A stretch of DNA of 64,000 nt from an uncultured Lachnospiraceae bacterium (GTDB taxonomy: Bacteria; Bacillota; Clostridia; Lachnospirales; Lachnospiraceae). The notes under the pieces were generated by a model that was not told where the DNA came from, made no database searches, and saw only the letters and a list, made by a program, of their open reading frames with translations. Position 1 is the stretch's first letter. Each line of letters opens with the position of its first letter. The DNA is taken from the NCBI GenBank assembly GCA_910579615.1, contig CAJTUA010000003.1, positions 1 through 64,000 on the forward strand, in the 5' to 3' direction. The position numbers and the translations under genes are program-made. Below are positions 16,287 through 25,119 of the stretch, piece after piece.

Positions 16287-18203
16287 ATGAGGATTTTATT
16301 GTTGGCGCTCAACGCGAAATATATTCATACGAACCCTGCGCTCTACAGCCTGCGCCAGTATGCGGTGCAGGCGGCGGGGGAAGACGGGCAGTTTTATGCG
16401 GAACATATTCTCCTTCGCGAGTACACAATCAACCATGAACCCGGCGCGGTTTTGCGCGGTGTCTATGGGCTGCGCCCACAGGTGCTTTGTATTTCATGCT
16501 ATCTGTGGAATATCCGCATGGTGCGGGAATTTGTGGCGGATTACAGGAAGGTTGCGCCGGAGGTATATATCTATCTTGGCGGACCGGAGGTCAGCTATGA
16601 TGCAGGGGAATGCCTGCGCCAAATGCCGGAGATTGACGGGGTCATGGTCGGTGAGGGGGAGGCGACATTCTGGGAGCTGGCGCGGTATTATTTTGGGGAA
16701 GCGCCTGGCGCAAAGCGGTTCGCAGAGCCGCAAATGTTTTGGGCGGGTGGGGAAACGGGTGGTGCGGGCGAAGAAACGATCCGTGCGGATGCCCCGCAGG
16801 CGGGAAGTTCCCCGGCGGGTTCAGAGTCCCTTTCTGACCCGCGCGCCAAAATCCGCAGTCTGACATACCGCGGCGCGGATGGCAGTATCCATGCCAACCC
16901 GCCGCGTGAGGTGCTTGATTTTTCGCAGCTGCCGTTTCCGTATGCGGATATGGGCAGCTTTGCGGACTTTGAGCATAAAATTATTTATTATGAGACAAGC
17001 CGCGGCTGTCCGTTTTCCTGTTGCTACTGTCTGTCCTCGGTCGAAAAATCACTGCGCTTTCGGAGCCTTTCACTGGTGGATGCGGAACTGCAGCTTTTTT
17101 TAGACCACCGCGTTGCGCAGGTGAAATTTGTTGACCGCACCTTTAACTGCAACAAGGCACATGCCATGCATATCTGGCAATATATCCATGACCATGACAA
17201 CGGCGTGACAAATTTCCATTTTGAGATTGCGGCGGATTTGTTGGACGATGCACAGGTGGCGCTGCTGGCAAAAATGCGTCCCGGACTGGTACAGCTTGAG
17301 ATTGGGGTTCAGTCCACGAACCCGCGCACGGTTGAGGCAATCCACCGGCGCATGGATTTGGGCGAGGTCGCAAAGCGCGTCGCGCAGGTGCGGCAGGCAC
17401 GCAATATCCATCAGCACCTTGATTTAATTGCCGGGCTGCCGTATGAGGATTATGCTTCATTTGTAAGGTCGTTTGACGATGTTTACCGCATGGAGCCGAA
17501 TCAGCTGCAGCTGGGCTTTTTGAAAGTTTTGAAGGGCTCGGCGATGGCGGAGATGGCGCGGGAGCACGGGGTTGTGTATCAGTCGGAGCCACCGTATGAG
17601 GTTCTTTTAACGAAATATCTCCCGTATGCGGATTTGCTGCGCCTAAAGGATATTGAGGAGATGGTTGAGGTTTATTATAACAGCGGGCAATTCCTTCATG
17701 CCATACCGTATCTGGAAGCGCATTTTGTGCGTCCGTTTGCGATGTTTGAGGCGCTTGCGGTTTATTATCGGGAGCGGGGGCTGCTAGAATGCAAGCACGG
17801 GCGGATGGAACGGTATGAGATTTTGTACCGTTTTGCAGAAGAAGCTGCCGCGGGCGAACCTGCACGCAGCAGCCCCATGGGCGGTGGGATTTCGCAGGAC
17901 TCTCTCGCCTGCCTGGCGGAATGCCTTTGTTTCGACCTTTACAGCCGCGAGAGACCAAAAGCATTTCCGGGCTTTGCGCACCCACACAGATACGCAAAAC
18001 AGCAGCCGCGTGAGCTTTTTGCCGCTTTTGGCGTAAATAAAGAACACGCTGGGCAATGCTATGTTGCACATTTTTGTTACGATATGGAAGCGGCGGCCGG
18101 AGGGAAAACGCAAAAACGGGAAACCGACTGCCTATTTGACTATACGCAACGCGACCTGCTATCCGGCATGTGTGCCGTGCTCGTCAAAGAAGCGGAGGAT
18201 TGA
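16287..18203 (+). CDS. B12-binding-domain radical SAM protein (DUF4080 type)
   Basis: The N-terminus (MRILLLALNAKYIHTNPAL) starts a B12-binding fold with GGPEVSYDA and GEGEATF segments. The cluster-binding motif CPFSCCYC (CxxxCxxC) lies near residue 241, followed by the usual radical SAM core with FVDRTFNCN and DLIAGLPYED. The C-terminal 180 residues correspond to the DUF4080 part, including GFLKVLKGS. Enzymes of this layout carry out radical chemistry with S-adenosylmethionine, but the substrate is not known. An Ala/Gly/Glu-rich insertion of about 40 residues (roughly 150-190) separates the B12 and SAM domains. It follows the small membrane protein gene by nine bases. Confidence 0.85.
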   Translation: MRILLLALNAKYIHTNPALYSLRQYAVQAAGEDGQFYAEHILLREYTINHEPGAVLRGVYGLRPQVLCISCYLWNIRMVREFVADYRKVAPEVYIYLGGPEVSYDAGECLRQMPEIDGVMVGEGEATFWELARYYFGEAPGAKRFAEPQMFWAGGETGGAGEETIRADAPQAGSSPAGSESLSDPRAKIRSLTYRGADGSIHANPPREVLDFSQLPFPYADMGSFADFEHKIIYYETSRGCPFSCCYCLSSVEKSLRFRSLSLVDAELQLFLDHRVAQVKFVDRTFNCNKAHAMHIWQYIHDHDNGVTNFHFEIAADLLDDAQVALLAKMRPGLVQLEIGVQSTNPRTVEAIHRRMDLGEVAKRVAQVRQARNIHQHLDLIAGLPYEDYASFVRSFDDVYRMEPNQLQLGFLKVLKGSAMAEMAREHGVVYQSEPPYEVLLTKYLPYADLLRLKDIEEMVEVYYNSGQFLHAIPYLEAHFVRPFAMFEALAVYYRERGLLECKHGRMERYEILYRFAEEAAAGEPARSSPMGGGISQDSLACLAECLCFDLYSRERPKAFPGFAHPHRYAKQQPRELFAAFGVNKEHAGQCYVAHFCYDMEAAAGGKTQKRETDCLFDYTQRDLLSGMCAVLVKEAED

Positions 18204-18228
18204 ATACATCCGGGGAATGGGAGGAAAT

Positions 18229-18939
18229 ATGATAACAGACTATCTGGCACTCGACATTGAGACAACGGGCCTGAGCCCGGAAAAAGACCGAATTATCGAA
18301 ATCGGTGCCATAAAATATAAAAATGGCAGGGTGGCAGGGGAATTTTCCTGCCTTATCCGCACATATCAGCCGCTCCCGGCAAAAATCACCGCGCTGACTG
18401 GGATTACAGAGGAAATGTTGGCGGGCGGATGCGATGAAAAGACGGCAATTACAGAGTTTCTCGCGTTTGCCGAGGAAATGCCGGTACTGCTCGGGCACAA
18501 TATCGGCTTTGATTTCAGCTTTCTCAAGGCGGCGGCTCTGCATTATGGAATGCAATTTGAGCGGGAGGCGCTTGATACCCTGCGCTTTGCCAAAAAACTG
18601 CACCCGGAGCTTGAGAGCCGCGCATTGACGGCGCTGTGCACGCATTACGGGATTGTGCAAAAGCACGCGCACCGCGCCGTGGAGGATGCGGTATCCGCGC
18701 ACAGGCTTTACACCGCACTGGCGGCGGAATTCCCGGATTATGACGGTTTTGTGCCGCAGGGACTTTCATACCAACCCAAAAAGCAGACACCGATGACACC
18801 GAAACAGAAAAAATATCTGGGAGACCTTTTGCGGCAGCATGGTATGGAATACACACCGGAGATGGAGCTTTTGAGCAAAAGTGACGCATCAAGGCTCATT
18901 GACAGGCTAATTTTTACAAAAGGAAGGTCTGCCATATAA
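18229..18939 (+). CDS. DnaQ-like 3'-5' exonuclease, DEDDh type
   Basis: The three exonuclease motifs are present: LALDIETTG near residue 9, LLGHNIGFDFSFL near 88, and HRAVEDAVSAH near 148, with the histidine of the DEDDh class. Such proteins degrade single-stranded DNA or RNA from the 3' end and may serve in proofreading or repair; a separate polymerase partner is not evident. After the exonuclease domain, a C-terminal 50-residue helical segment (TPKQKKYLGDLLRQHG) could be a SAP-like DNA-binding tail. I chose the ATG at 18229 with a ggaggaaat site; 236 residues. Confidence 0.88.
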   Translation: MITDYLALDIETTGLSPEKDRIIEIGAIKYKNGRVAGEFSCLIRTYQPLPAKITALTGITEEMLAGGCDEKTAITEFLAFAEEMPVLLGHNIGFDFSFLKAAALHYGMQFEREALDTLRFAKKLHPELESRALTALCTHYGIVQKHAHRAVEDAVSAHRLYTALAAEFPDYDGFVPQGLSYQPKKQTPMTPKQKKYLGDLLRQHGMEYTPEMELLSKSDASRLIDRLIFTKGRSAI

Positions 18940-19023
18940 ATTTTTCCCATAAAAATCTGCACAAAACACTTGTCAGTTTGAAAGAAACAGTATACAATAC
19001 AGGTATATTGGATAACCGCGCCG

Positions 19024-19635
19024 TCATTGGCGCAAGCCGGAGAGGAAAGTCAGAATCGAGTTTTGTATGGTTTCCGGCAATGCCTCCGCTTTCTGGCAAA
19101 GAGCGTCAAGTGCATCTGGGTTGCCCTGTTTTGCATAGAGGGAGCCAAGCAGGCGGTAGGTGGAGCCGACATCCGTACCACATTCGACGGCATATTCCAG
19201 CACAGGGATTGCCGCGTCAGAAGCGCCCGCCTCGCTTAAATGCAGACCAAGCTCATAGAGTTTGCGCATAAAGGTGGTAAAATTTGCGTCGCATGCGGAC
19301 AGGAGAGGAAAATTCGGGGCACCGTAGGTGAGTTTTAAATCTGTGTTGGAGATTCCGGACAGGTTGAGGAATTGTTTCCCTTCCAGGCGCTTCAACTGGG
19401 CGAGCACGGCGGCGATTTCACCGTCCGTGTCCGGAACACCCGAAATGTCCGGAAGCCAGGAAAGGGTGACGGTCTGGAAGGCAAGCCCGGAGATATCCTG
19501 CCTGCGTGTCGTGTTTGCCTCCAATTCGCGCTGCAGGAATTCCTGTACGGTTTCCGTTTTGCTTTTTACATTTTTTTTGATTTTATATTGAAGCAGGATA
19601 ATCAGGATGATGGTACATCCGAAAATTACTGGCAT
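19024..19635 (-). CDS. TPR-like membrane-anchored protein
   Basis: The product has 203 residues. An N-terminal membrane segment (VIFGCTIILIILLQY) is followed by a charged region and a C-terminal helical-repeat part (LYELGLHLSEAGASDAAIPVLEYAVECG and YRLLGSLYAKQG) typical of tetratricopeptide repeats. These usually bind partner proteins. I chose the ATG at 19635 with a gaggtgac site; the open frame extends upstream but has no better start. A minus-strand promoter at 19817-19845 would give a leader of about 175 bases that runs antisense to the small gene at 19685. Confidence 0.7.
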   Translation of the reverse strand: MPVIFGCTIILIILLQYKIKKNVKSKTETVQEFLQRELEANTTRRQDISGLAFQTVTLSWLPDISGVPDTDGEIAAVLAQLKRLEGKQFLNLSGISNTDLKLTYGAPNFPLLSACDANFTTFMRKLYELGLHLSEAGASDAAIPVLEYAVECGTDVGSTYRLLGSLYAKQGNPDALDALCQKAEALPETIQNSILTFLSGLRQ

Positions 19636-19684
19636 GGCTGTCACCTCATTTTTTGTATTATTTTTTGTTTTGGAGGAAAATCGT

Positions 19685-19789
19685 ATGATGTTCAGGTCAA
19701 AAAAGTCACAAAGAACTGTCGCTGCCGTTGTTGTCGCGGTGCTTGTCATCGCTATGGTGGCAGGTTTGGTTGCGTCTGCTTTTTTATAG
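19685..19789 (+). CDS. 34-residue single-pass membrane protein
   Basis: A strong ribosome binding site (ggaggaaaa, 19672-19680) with good spacing precedes an ATG. The product begins with basic residues (MFRSKKSQR) and then has one long hydrophobic helix of about 22 residues ending in SAFL. This layout resembles the very small membrane proteins of Firmicutes such as Prli42/DUF4044, though I cannot show homology. It is divergent from the TPR gene, whose start lies 49 bases away. No clear promoter of its own is visible. Confidence 0.6.
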   Translation: MMFRSKKSQRTVAAVVVAVLVIAMVAGLVASAFL

Positions 19790-19816
19790 GCTTTATTTCC
19801 CTGTATAGTTATCTTT

Positions 19817-19845
19817 AATATACATAAAATAAGTGCGTATGTCAA
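19817..19845 (-). promoter_or_regulatory. Minus-strand promoter for the TPR gene
   Basis: Read on the minus strand, TTGACA (19845-19840) and TATATT (19822-19817) are separated by 17 bases. The transcript would cover the small gene at 19685-19789 in antisense before reaching the TPR gene. Confidence 0.6.
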
Positions 19846-19882
19846 TGCCTGATGTGCATTGGGAAAGGCACGGTATAAGAAG

Positions 19883-20935
19883 ATGAAACGATACAGGACA
19901 AGAAAAAGAATATATCAGCGGGGTGCCTGGTACCTCGCGCTGCTGTTGGTAATGATGACATGGTTTACCGCGTGTGCAAAGAAACAAACAACGGATGATG
20001 AATATGATAAAAAGGAACAACTAAGGCAGAATATGCAGCGTTGGTTTGATGATTCGCAGGCGGAGCTTGACACGCAGAAAAATATGCCGGAAACGGCGCT
20101 GGAAGATACCATTACGCCGACGCAGGAGATTGTCGGTAAGCCTGCGATTGACCGGATGCGCAGCATTTCGGATGAAATGCAGGCGAGGACGCCACAGGAC
20201 CCGCCGCATATCACGGAGATTCCGGAGAAGGAATTGCTTGTCGTAGAATTTACGACGTACTACAGCACGGCCAATGCTTCGCGCGCCGGCAATATTGCGC
20301 GTGCGGCGCAGCTGCTTGACGGGCTGGTCATTGCCCCGGGGGAAGTATTTTCGTGCAGCACGGCAATCGGTCCGATTACGGAAGAAAATGGATACTTCCC
20401 GGCGGGAACTTATGTCCAGGGGAAGGTGGAGGACGGGATTGGCGGCGGTGTCTGCCAGATTTCAACAACGCTGTACAATGCGGCGCTTTTGGCGAAGCTT
20501 ACGATTGTGGAGCGCGCACCGCATTCGATGGCGGTCACGTATGTTGACCCGGCAAGGGATGCCGCGATTGCCGGGAATTATAAAGATTTGAAGCTGCGCA
20601 ATGACTATGAATATCCGGTTGTGATTGCGGCAAAAACGGAGGATGGCGCACTGACAATTGCCATCCATACCTCGGAGGAAGACATCGGAAACGAGGTGGA
20701 GCTGATTAGCAATGTGATTGAAACAATTGAGCCCGGGGAGCCGGTAGTGACAATAGATGAGAGCCTCCCGGAAGATTATTATAAAGTCACACAGAAGGCG
20801 CATACTGGTTATGTCGCGGAGCTTTACCGCGTGACGCGCCGGGACGGCGTGGAGATTGCACGCGAGAAGGTGAATACGAGCGAGTATGCAGCAACGCCAG
20901 AGTATGTGACAGTAGGTGCCAGGAGCACGGAATGA
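19883..20935 (+). CDS. VanW-family lipoprotein
   Basis: The N-terminus has basic residues, a hydrophobic core (WYLALLLVMMTWF) and a lipobox-like FTAC, so the protein is probably a lipoprotein on the outer face of the membrane. An acidic linker follows. The VanW domain starts near residue 120 (FTTYYSTANASRAGNIARAA) and contains the hallmark IAPGEVFSCSTAIGPIT and GGGVCQISTTLYNAAL. The C-terminus has a G5-like extension. VanW proteins occur in vancomycin clusters and widely in clostridia, but their function is unclear; no van resistance genes are nearby. I prefer ATG 19883; a TTG at 19859 is possible. It ends just before three tandem palindromic repeats. Confidence 0.85.
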   Translation: MKRYRTRKRIYQRGAWYLALLLVMMTWFTACAKKQTTDDEYDKKEQLRQNMQRWFDDSQAELDTQKNMPETALEDTITPTQEIVGKPAIDRMRSISDEMQARTPQDPPHITEIPEKELLVVEFTTYYSTANASRAGNIARAAQLLDGLVIAPGEVFSCSTAIGPITEENGYFPAGTYVQGKVEDGIGGGVCQISTTLYNAALLAKLTIVERAPHSMAVTYVDPARDAAIAGNYKDLKLRNDYEYPVVIAAKTEDGALTIAIHTSEEDIGNEVELISNVIETIEPGEPVVTIDESLPEDYYKVTQKAHTGYVAELYRVTRRDGVEIAREKVNTSEYAATPEYVTVGARSTE

Positions 20936-20957
20936 GGGAGCCTTGCAGAATCCAAAA

Positions 20958-21267
20958 CAGCAAGTATCCCGAACAGACCCCAGTGGAAGTTTTTCGAAGA
21001 GAAACGGAGAAAAAATTCCCCTGCCGGAAAAGGGTCTGGCAGGGGTACTTGCGGAACTAAAACAGCAAGTATCCCGAACAGACCCCAGTGGAAGTTTTTC
21101 GAAGAGAAACGGAGAAAAAATTCCCCTGCCGGAAAAGGGTCTGGCAGGGGTACTTGCGGAACGAAAACAGCAAGTATCCCGAACAGACCCCAGTGGAAGT
21201 TTTTCGAAGAGAAACGGAGAAAAAATTCCACTGCCGGAAAAGGGTCTGGCAGGGGTACTTGCGGAAC
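20958..21267 (+). repeat. Three tandem 105-bp palindromic elements (family A, site 1)
   Basis: Units start at 20958, 21063 and 21168 with a period of exactly 105 bp and almost no differences. Each folds into a long hairpin: CAAGTA pairs with TACTTG, CAGACCC with GGGTCTG, and an inner segment containing GTGGAA.TTTTT with AAAAATTCC.CTG. Each unit ends TTGCGGAAC. The block fills the gap between the VanW gene and the hybrid kinase, ending 20 bp before the kinase start. The same element occurs at 40143, 43226 and 49812. Because 105 is divisible by three, a frame stays open across all units, but it has no ribosome binding site and I do not call it a gene. Confidence 0.9.
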
Positions 21268-21286
21268 GAAAAATAGGAGGAACAGG

Positions 21287-23653
21287 ATGAAAGACCGGAT
21301 GACAGGGAAAATACATTTTTGGAAAGAAAAATATTTCTCGGAGGAAATGCCAATCAAGCAGCAGCTTTTTAATGTCATTGTGCTTGGCGGTATTCTTGCG
21401 GGCACTGTCTCCACGCTGCTCGGAATTATCCTGCAGTTCAGTATCTTGTCGGTGATTGAGACGGCCGCCGTTTTTCTGATTCTGCTCTATCTGTTTTACC
21501 GGGCAAACAAAAATAAGAAATTTGATACTGCAGCATTGATGATATGTGTAGGGGTCAACCTTATTCTGTTCCCAATGATTTATTTCGCAAACGGTGGAAT
21601 GCACAGCGGTATGCCGCTTTGGTTTGTACTCGGTGTCGTGTTTGATTTTATGCTTTTGGAGGGCAAACAGTTTTATGTTGCGCTGGTTGCCGGATTTGTG
21701 GCGGTGGTTGCATGTACCGTCGTTTCATATTATAACCCGGGGCTTGTCATTTGGATTGAGGGTGAATTGGATTTTTACCTGGATGTTATCCAGAGCTTTC
21801 TGATTGTCTCGGTAATCATTGGCGTGCTAATTCGCTTCCAGCTGAATGTTTATAAAAAGAAAAGTGTGGAACTTGAGAAACAGGCGGAACAGCTTGCAGC
21901 GCAGGCAAAGCAGCTTGAGGAGCAGACCGTGCAGCTTGAAATCGCGATTGAACAGGCGGAGGCAGCGAACCAGGCGAAGCGGGATTTCCTTGCGAATATG
22001 AGCCATGAAATCCGCACGCCGCTCAATGTTGTCCTCGGCATGAACGAGATGATACGCCGGGAGAGCACGGAGCCGGTGGTGCAGAAATACGCCCATAAGA
22101 TTGAGGCATCGGGAAATATCCTGCTTTCCCTGATCAATGACGTGCTTGATTTCTCAAAAATAGAGGCGGGAAACATGCAGCTTGTCCCGGTGCAGTATCA
22201 GCTTTCTTCCGTTATCAGTGATATTGTGCTGTTGGTTACAGAACGTATGCGCGGCAAGGACTTAAAACTGGAATTAAAGGTTGACGAGACACTCCCGTGC
22301 GTTCTTTACGGCGACGAAGTGCGCATCAAGCAGATTATGCTGAATCTGCTGAACAATGCAGTAAAATATACCGAGAAGGGCAAGATTGTGTTCACGGTTT
22401 CCGGGAAGCAAAACGCGGAAGGGAAATTTTTGTTGTATGTTTCTGTGAAGGATACCGGGATTGGCATCCGTGAGGAGGATATCCATAAGCTGGCGCACGC
22501 ATTCCAACGGGTGGATGAGCAGCGCAACGCCAATGTGGAGGGAACGGGGCTTGGGCTTAGCATCACCCAGAATTTCCTGATTATGATGGGAAGCGTTCTG
22601 GAGGTGGAGAGCGAATACGGCAAGGGTTCAAATTTCTTCTTCTCCGTGGAACAGCCGGTAGTTGATGAGCGTCCGATTGGCAAAATCAACCCATATGAGC
22701 TGCATTCCGAGGCTGCGGCCGCGGCGGTGACCTACACCGCGCCGGAGGCGGAGGTTTTGGTGGTTGACGATAACCGCATGAACCTGGATGTCTTCCGCGC
22801 CCTGCTAAAAAAGACCCGGGTGCGTGTGATGACGGCATCCAGCGGCAAGGAGTGTTTAAGGTTGGTGAAGCGCCAGGAATTTGATATCATATTCCTTGAC
22901 CATATGATGCCGGAAATGGACGGCGTTGAGACATTAAAGCAGTTAAAAGAAATGGAGGATAATCTTTCAAAGAATGCGCCAGTCATTGCGCTGACAGCCA
23001 ATGCGGTTGTGGGGGCGAAGGAGGAATACATAGCGGAGGGCTTTGCGGATTACCTGTCAAAACCAGTCCAGGGGAGCACTTTGGAGAAGATGGTGCGCAC
23101 TTATCTTCCGGAGCGGCTGGTGCATGAAAACAGAAATAAGAATGAAAATAACGGCACTCCAAAGGCTGTAGACCCGCAGGACGCAGAGAATGAAACCGAT
23201 GGCACAGAGCAGGCTTTGGGCGTTACCGTGGATACCAATGCAACCTTGCAGGAGGATTCCTGTGAGGACATCACACAGGAGAAATTCCCGGGAGAGAAGC
23301 TTTTATGTGCACATCATATCCACGCGGCGCGTGCTCTTCCATATTTTGGAGATGACGTGGAAATGTATCTCGAAATTCTGGAGGAGTTTGGCGCGGCTAT
23401 GCCGGAGCGCGTCGTAAAGCTTGAGGCGGCAGCGTGGGATTGTGAATCCTATGCGATTTTGGTGCACGCATTAAAATCCAACGCGAAAAATGTCGGGGCG
23501 GAGACGCTTAGCGTGATGGCGTATGAGCATGAGAAGGCAGCAAAGAGCGGAATGCGCGAGTATGTCTTGCAGGGCTTTGCGCAGCTGAAGGAAGAGATGG
23601 AGACGGTAAACCGGGGGATACGGAGGTTTTTCAAGGAATATCGGAAAAGTTGA
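21287..23653 (+). CDS. Hybrid sensor histidine kinase / response regulator with Hpt domain
   Basis: A membrane sensor of a multi-step phosphorelay. The first 190 residues hold about six hydrophobic segments, followed by a coiled coil (residues 195-230, rich in EQLAAQAKQLEEQ). The HisKA histidine is in MSHEIRTPLN near residue 239. The ATPase domain has the N box LLNNAVKYTEKG, DTGIGI and GTGLGLSI. A receiver domain (VLVVDDNRMN, with phospho-acceptor in FLDHMMPEMDG near 537) and a C-terminal Hpt domain (VHALKSNAKNVG near 726) follow. All catalytic residues seem intact. An ataggagg site precedes the ATG, directly behind the family A repeats. No partner regulator is adjacent. Confidence 0.92.
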   Translation: MKDRMTGKIHFWKEKYFSEEMPIKQQLFNVIVLGGILAGTVSTLLGIILQFSILSVIETAAVFLILLYLFYRANKNKKFDTAALMICVGVNLILFPMIYFANGGMHSGMPLWFVLGVVFDFMLLEGKQFYVALVAGFVAVVACTVVSYYNPGLVIWIEGELDFYLDVIQSFLIVSVIIGVLIRFQLNVYKKKSVELEKQAEQLAAQAKQLEEQTVQLEIAIEQAEAANQAKRDFLANMSHEIRTPLNVVLGMNEMIRRESTEPVVQKYAHKIEASGNILLSLINDVLDFSKIEAGNMQLVPVQYQLSSVISDIVLLVTERMRGKDLKLELKVDETLPCVLYGDEVRIKQIMLNLLNNAVKYTEKGKIVFTVSGKQNAEGKFLLYVSVKDTGIGIREEDIHKLAHAFQRVDEQRNANVEGTGLGLSITQNFLIMMGSVLEVESEYGKGSNFFFSVEQPVVDERPIGKINPYELHSEAAAAAVTYTAPEAEVLVVDDNRMNLDVFRALLKKTRVRVMTASSGKECLRLVKRQEFDIIFLDHMMPEMDGVETLKQLKEMEDNLSKNAPVIALTANAVVGAKEEYIAEGFADYLSKPVQGSTLEKMVRTYLPERLVHENRNKNENNGTPKAVDPQDAENETDGTEQALGVTVDTNATLQEDSCEDITQEKFPGEKLLCAHHIHAARALPYFGDDVEMYLEILEEFGAAMPERVVKLEAAAWDCESYAILVHALKSNAKNVGAETLSVMAYEHEKAAKSGMREYVLQGFAQLKEEMETVNRGIRRFFKEYRKS

Positions 23654-23682
23654 AAAAAATGAAAAAGATGAAAGAAATGTTG

Positions 23683-23711
23683 GAAGCGGGCTTAGGATAA
23701 AAGCCCGCTTC
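23683..23711. terminator. Bidirectional terminator
   Basis: gaagcgggctt and aagcccgcttc form an 11-bp perfect stem with a seven-base loop between the convergent genes ending at 23653 and 23722. Confidence 0.8.
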
Positions 23712-23721
23712 GTTTAAAGTT

Positions 23722-24576
23722 TCACAATTTTTCAACCGGCACCCATATTTCAACAATGGAATCCGCTTCATTTCCGTTAAAACGTTCATCATAGTATTCG
23801 ACGCAATAATGCGCATTCCCGTTCAGGAGCCGTTCCGAGTAGCCTTTGGTATTTGTCTTTAGCCACTCGTCCATCGCATTGTTTTCGCTCTCGTAGCCAT
23901 TGGATACATAGACATCAAAAGAAGCATATTTTGAAGCGGGCAATTCGAAGACGGAATACGCGGAATCGATACCTTCTTTCCCTGAAACCGCATAACCCAC
24001 GTAAACAGTACATTGATTGCCCTCGCATACCCGGATTTCGTATCCGCTTGCAGACAGGGCATTGCGGAGCGGCTTTTCGTTACACAATGTACCAAACGCC
24101 TTCCACACATCCCCCGTTTTGCTGTCGTCGCCGTGTGCTCCGGCAATAATTAGCGCATCGCGCTTTATGATGTTCGGATTCAAATAAATTCCCCCTTTCA
24201 ATCGGTTGGTAAACTTTATAATTAGCTCATCCGCGCTTGCGATGACGGGTTGACATCCCCGGGCTCTGTACTCTTTTGGGGTCATTCCCTGTATCGCCCG
24301 GAAAACTCTTGAAAAGGATTGCGGAGAATGAAAACCGCAGTCCAAAGCAATATCTAAAATGTTTTTTTCCGTATTGCAAAGTTGTTCGCAAGCATAAAAA
24401 ATCCTTCTGTCCCGGATGTAAGCTGCCAGTGATTTCCCGACAACCGCGGAAAATGTCCGGTGGAAATAAAATGGAGAAAGAAAGAATTTCCCGGATAGCA
24501 TTTCAAGGGTAATGGCTTCGTTAAGATGCTCGTCAATGTATTTTAAAGCTTCTTTTATTTGGGAAAAGTTTGTCAA
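23722..24576 (-). CDS. AraC-family regulator with GyrI-like ligand-binding domain
   Basis: The N-terminal 105 residues contain two helix-turn-helix motifs of the AraC/XylS type (LEMLSGKFFLSPFYFHRTFS and ILDIALDCGFHSPQSFSRVFR), ending GMTPKEYR. The C-terminal 165 residues form a GyrI-like effector domain (YVGYAVSGKEG, FELPASKYASFDV, ending VEIWVPVEKL). Proteins with this layout often control multidrug or stress genes after binding small hydrophobic ligands. The start is TTG at 24576 with gaggag seven bases upstream. No target gene is next to it. Length 284 residues is normal. Confidence 0.88.
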   Translation of the reverse strand: MTNFSQIKEALKYIDEHLNEAITLEMLSGKFFLSPFYFHRTFSAVVGKSLAAYIRDRRIFYACEQLCNTEKNILDIALDCGFHSPQSFSRVFRAIQGMTPKEYRARGCQPVIASADELIIKFTNRLKGGIYLNPNIIKRDALIIAGAHGDDSKTGDVWKAFGTLCNEKPLRNALSASGYEIRVCEGNQCTVYVGYAVSGKEGIDSAYSVFELPASKYASFDVYVSNGYESENNAMDEWLKTNTKGYSERLLNGNAHYCVEYYDERFNGNEADSIVEIWVPVEKL

Positions 24577-24704
24577 GTTTTCACTCCTCTTGTTTGTTTT
24601 TGGTTTTGTAGCGGCTACAATGGTAGTATAACAAAAGGAGCGTTGGTTTGTCTTAACAATTTTTGCGGATATTTTTGGGGGCGTGAAAGGAAAGAGGGTG
24701 TTTT

Positions 24705-24846
24705 AAGTGGAACGGTTGACGTGGTGTTTTCGAATGCGCGATTTAAAAGTATGCAGGCAAAGATGATGCACGGGTTCCGTAAGGCGTACCGGGTGATAAA
24801 AAATGGCGGGTGTACGGTTTCATGTGCCTGTTATAGTAAGTGGTAA
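24705..24846 (+). pseudogene. Fragment of a SAM-dependent methyltransferase gene
   Basis: This stretch is closely similar in DNA and protein to part of the methyltransferase gene at 37395. VVFSNARFKSMQAKMMHGFRK corresponds to MVFSNAGYESMQAKMMGGFRE near 38145, including the shared run tatgcaggcaaagatgatg. Both upstream and downstream parts are missing, and the frame ends after CACYSKW. It is therefore a remnant of a second copy. Confidence 0.75.
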
Positions 24847-25024
24847 TTGGTATGTTGACATTATAACCTGCGAATTATATAATAATATATATATTAAAAA
24901 CGCTCCCTTTTCGGAATTGTGTACCCACTGAAAACGAACCTATAAATATACATTGAAAATAGTTATATAAAATATCTTATAATTAGATAGTTAAATTAAT
25001 AGTATTTGCCAGAGGTGTGGAACG

Positions 25025-25084
25025 ATGAATATGAAAGCCTATATGGTAAAAAATATTATAGGGGGTAGATTTGCTGAATTTTAA
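25025..25084 (+). CDS. Possible 19-residue peptide or gene remnant
   Basis: A gaggtgtgg site precedes ATG 25025, and the frame gives 19 codons (MNMKAYMVKNIIGGRFAEF) before a stop. It lies in an AT-rich gap of about 270 bp before the SUKH-like pseudogene. It could be the remaining start of a lost gene. Nothing else in 24847-25119 is recognisable. Confidence 0.25.
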   Translation: MNMKAYMVKNIIGGRFAEF

Positions 25085-25119
25085 TATACATGAAAACCGC
25101 TAAAGGAGGCAACAACGTA

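Noticed and set aside
17143..18069. 308-codon open frame on the minus strand within the radical SAM gene
   Set aside because: It is the shadow of a GC-rich gene; the plus-strand product has clear domains and motifs.
20916..21290. Open frame with three 35-residue repeats across the family A elements
   Set aside because: The period of 105 bp keeps the frame open by chance. It starts inside the VanW gene without a ribosome binding site, and the same elements at other sites do not keep a frame.
20462..21604. 380-codon minus-strand frame over the family A repeats
   Set aside because: It covers the ends of two well-supported genes and the palindromes; the repeated FSPFLFEKLPLGSVRDTC peptides arise from the DNA repeats.
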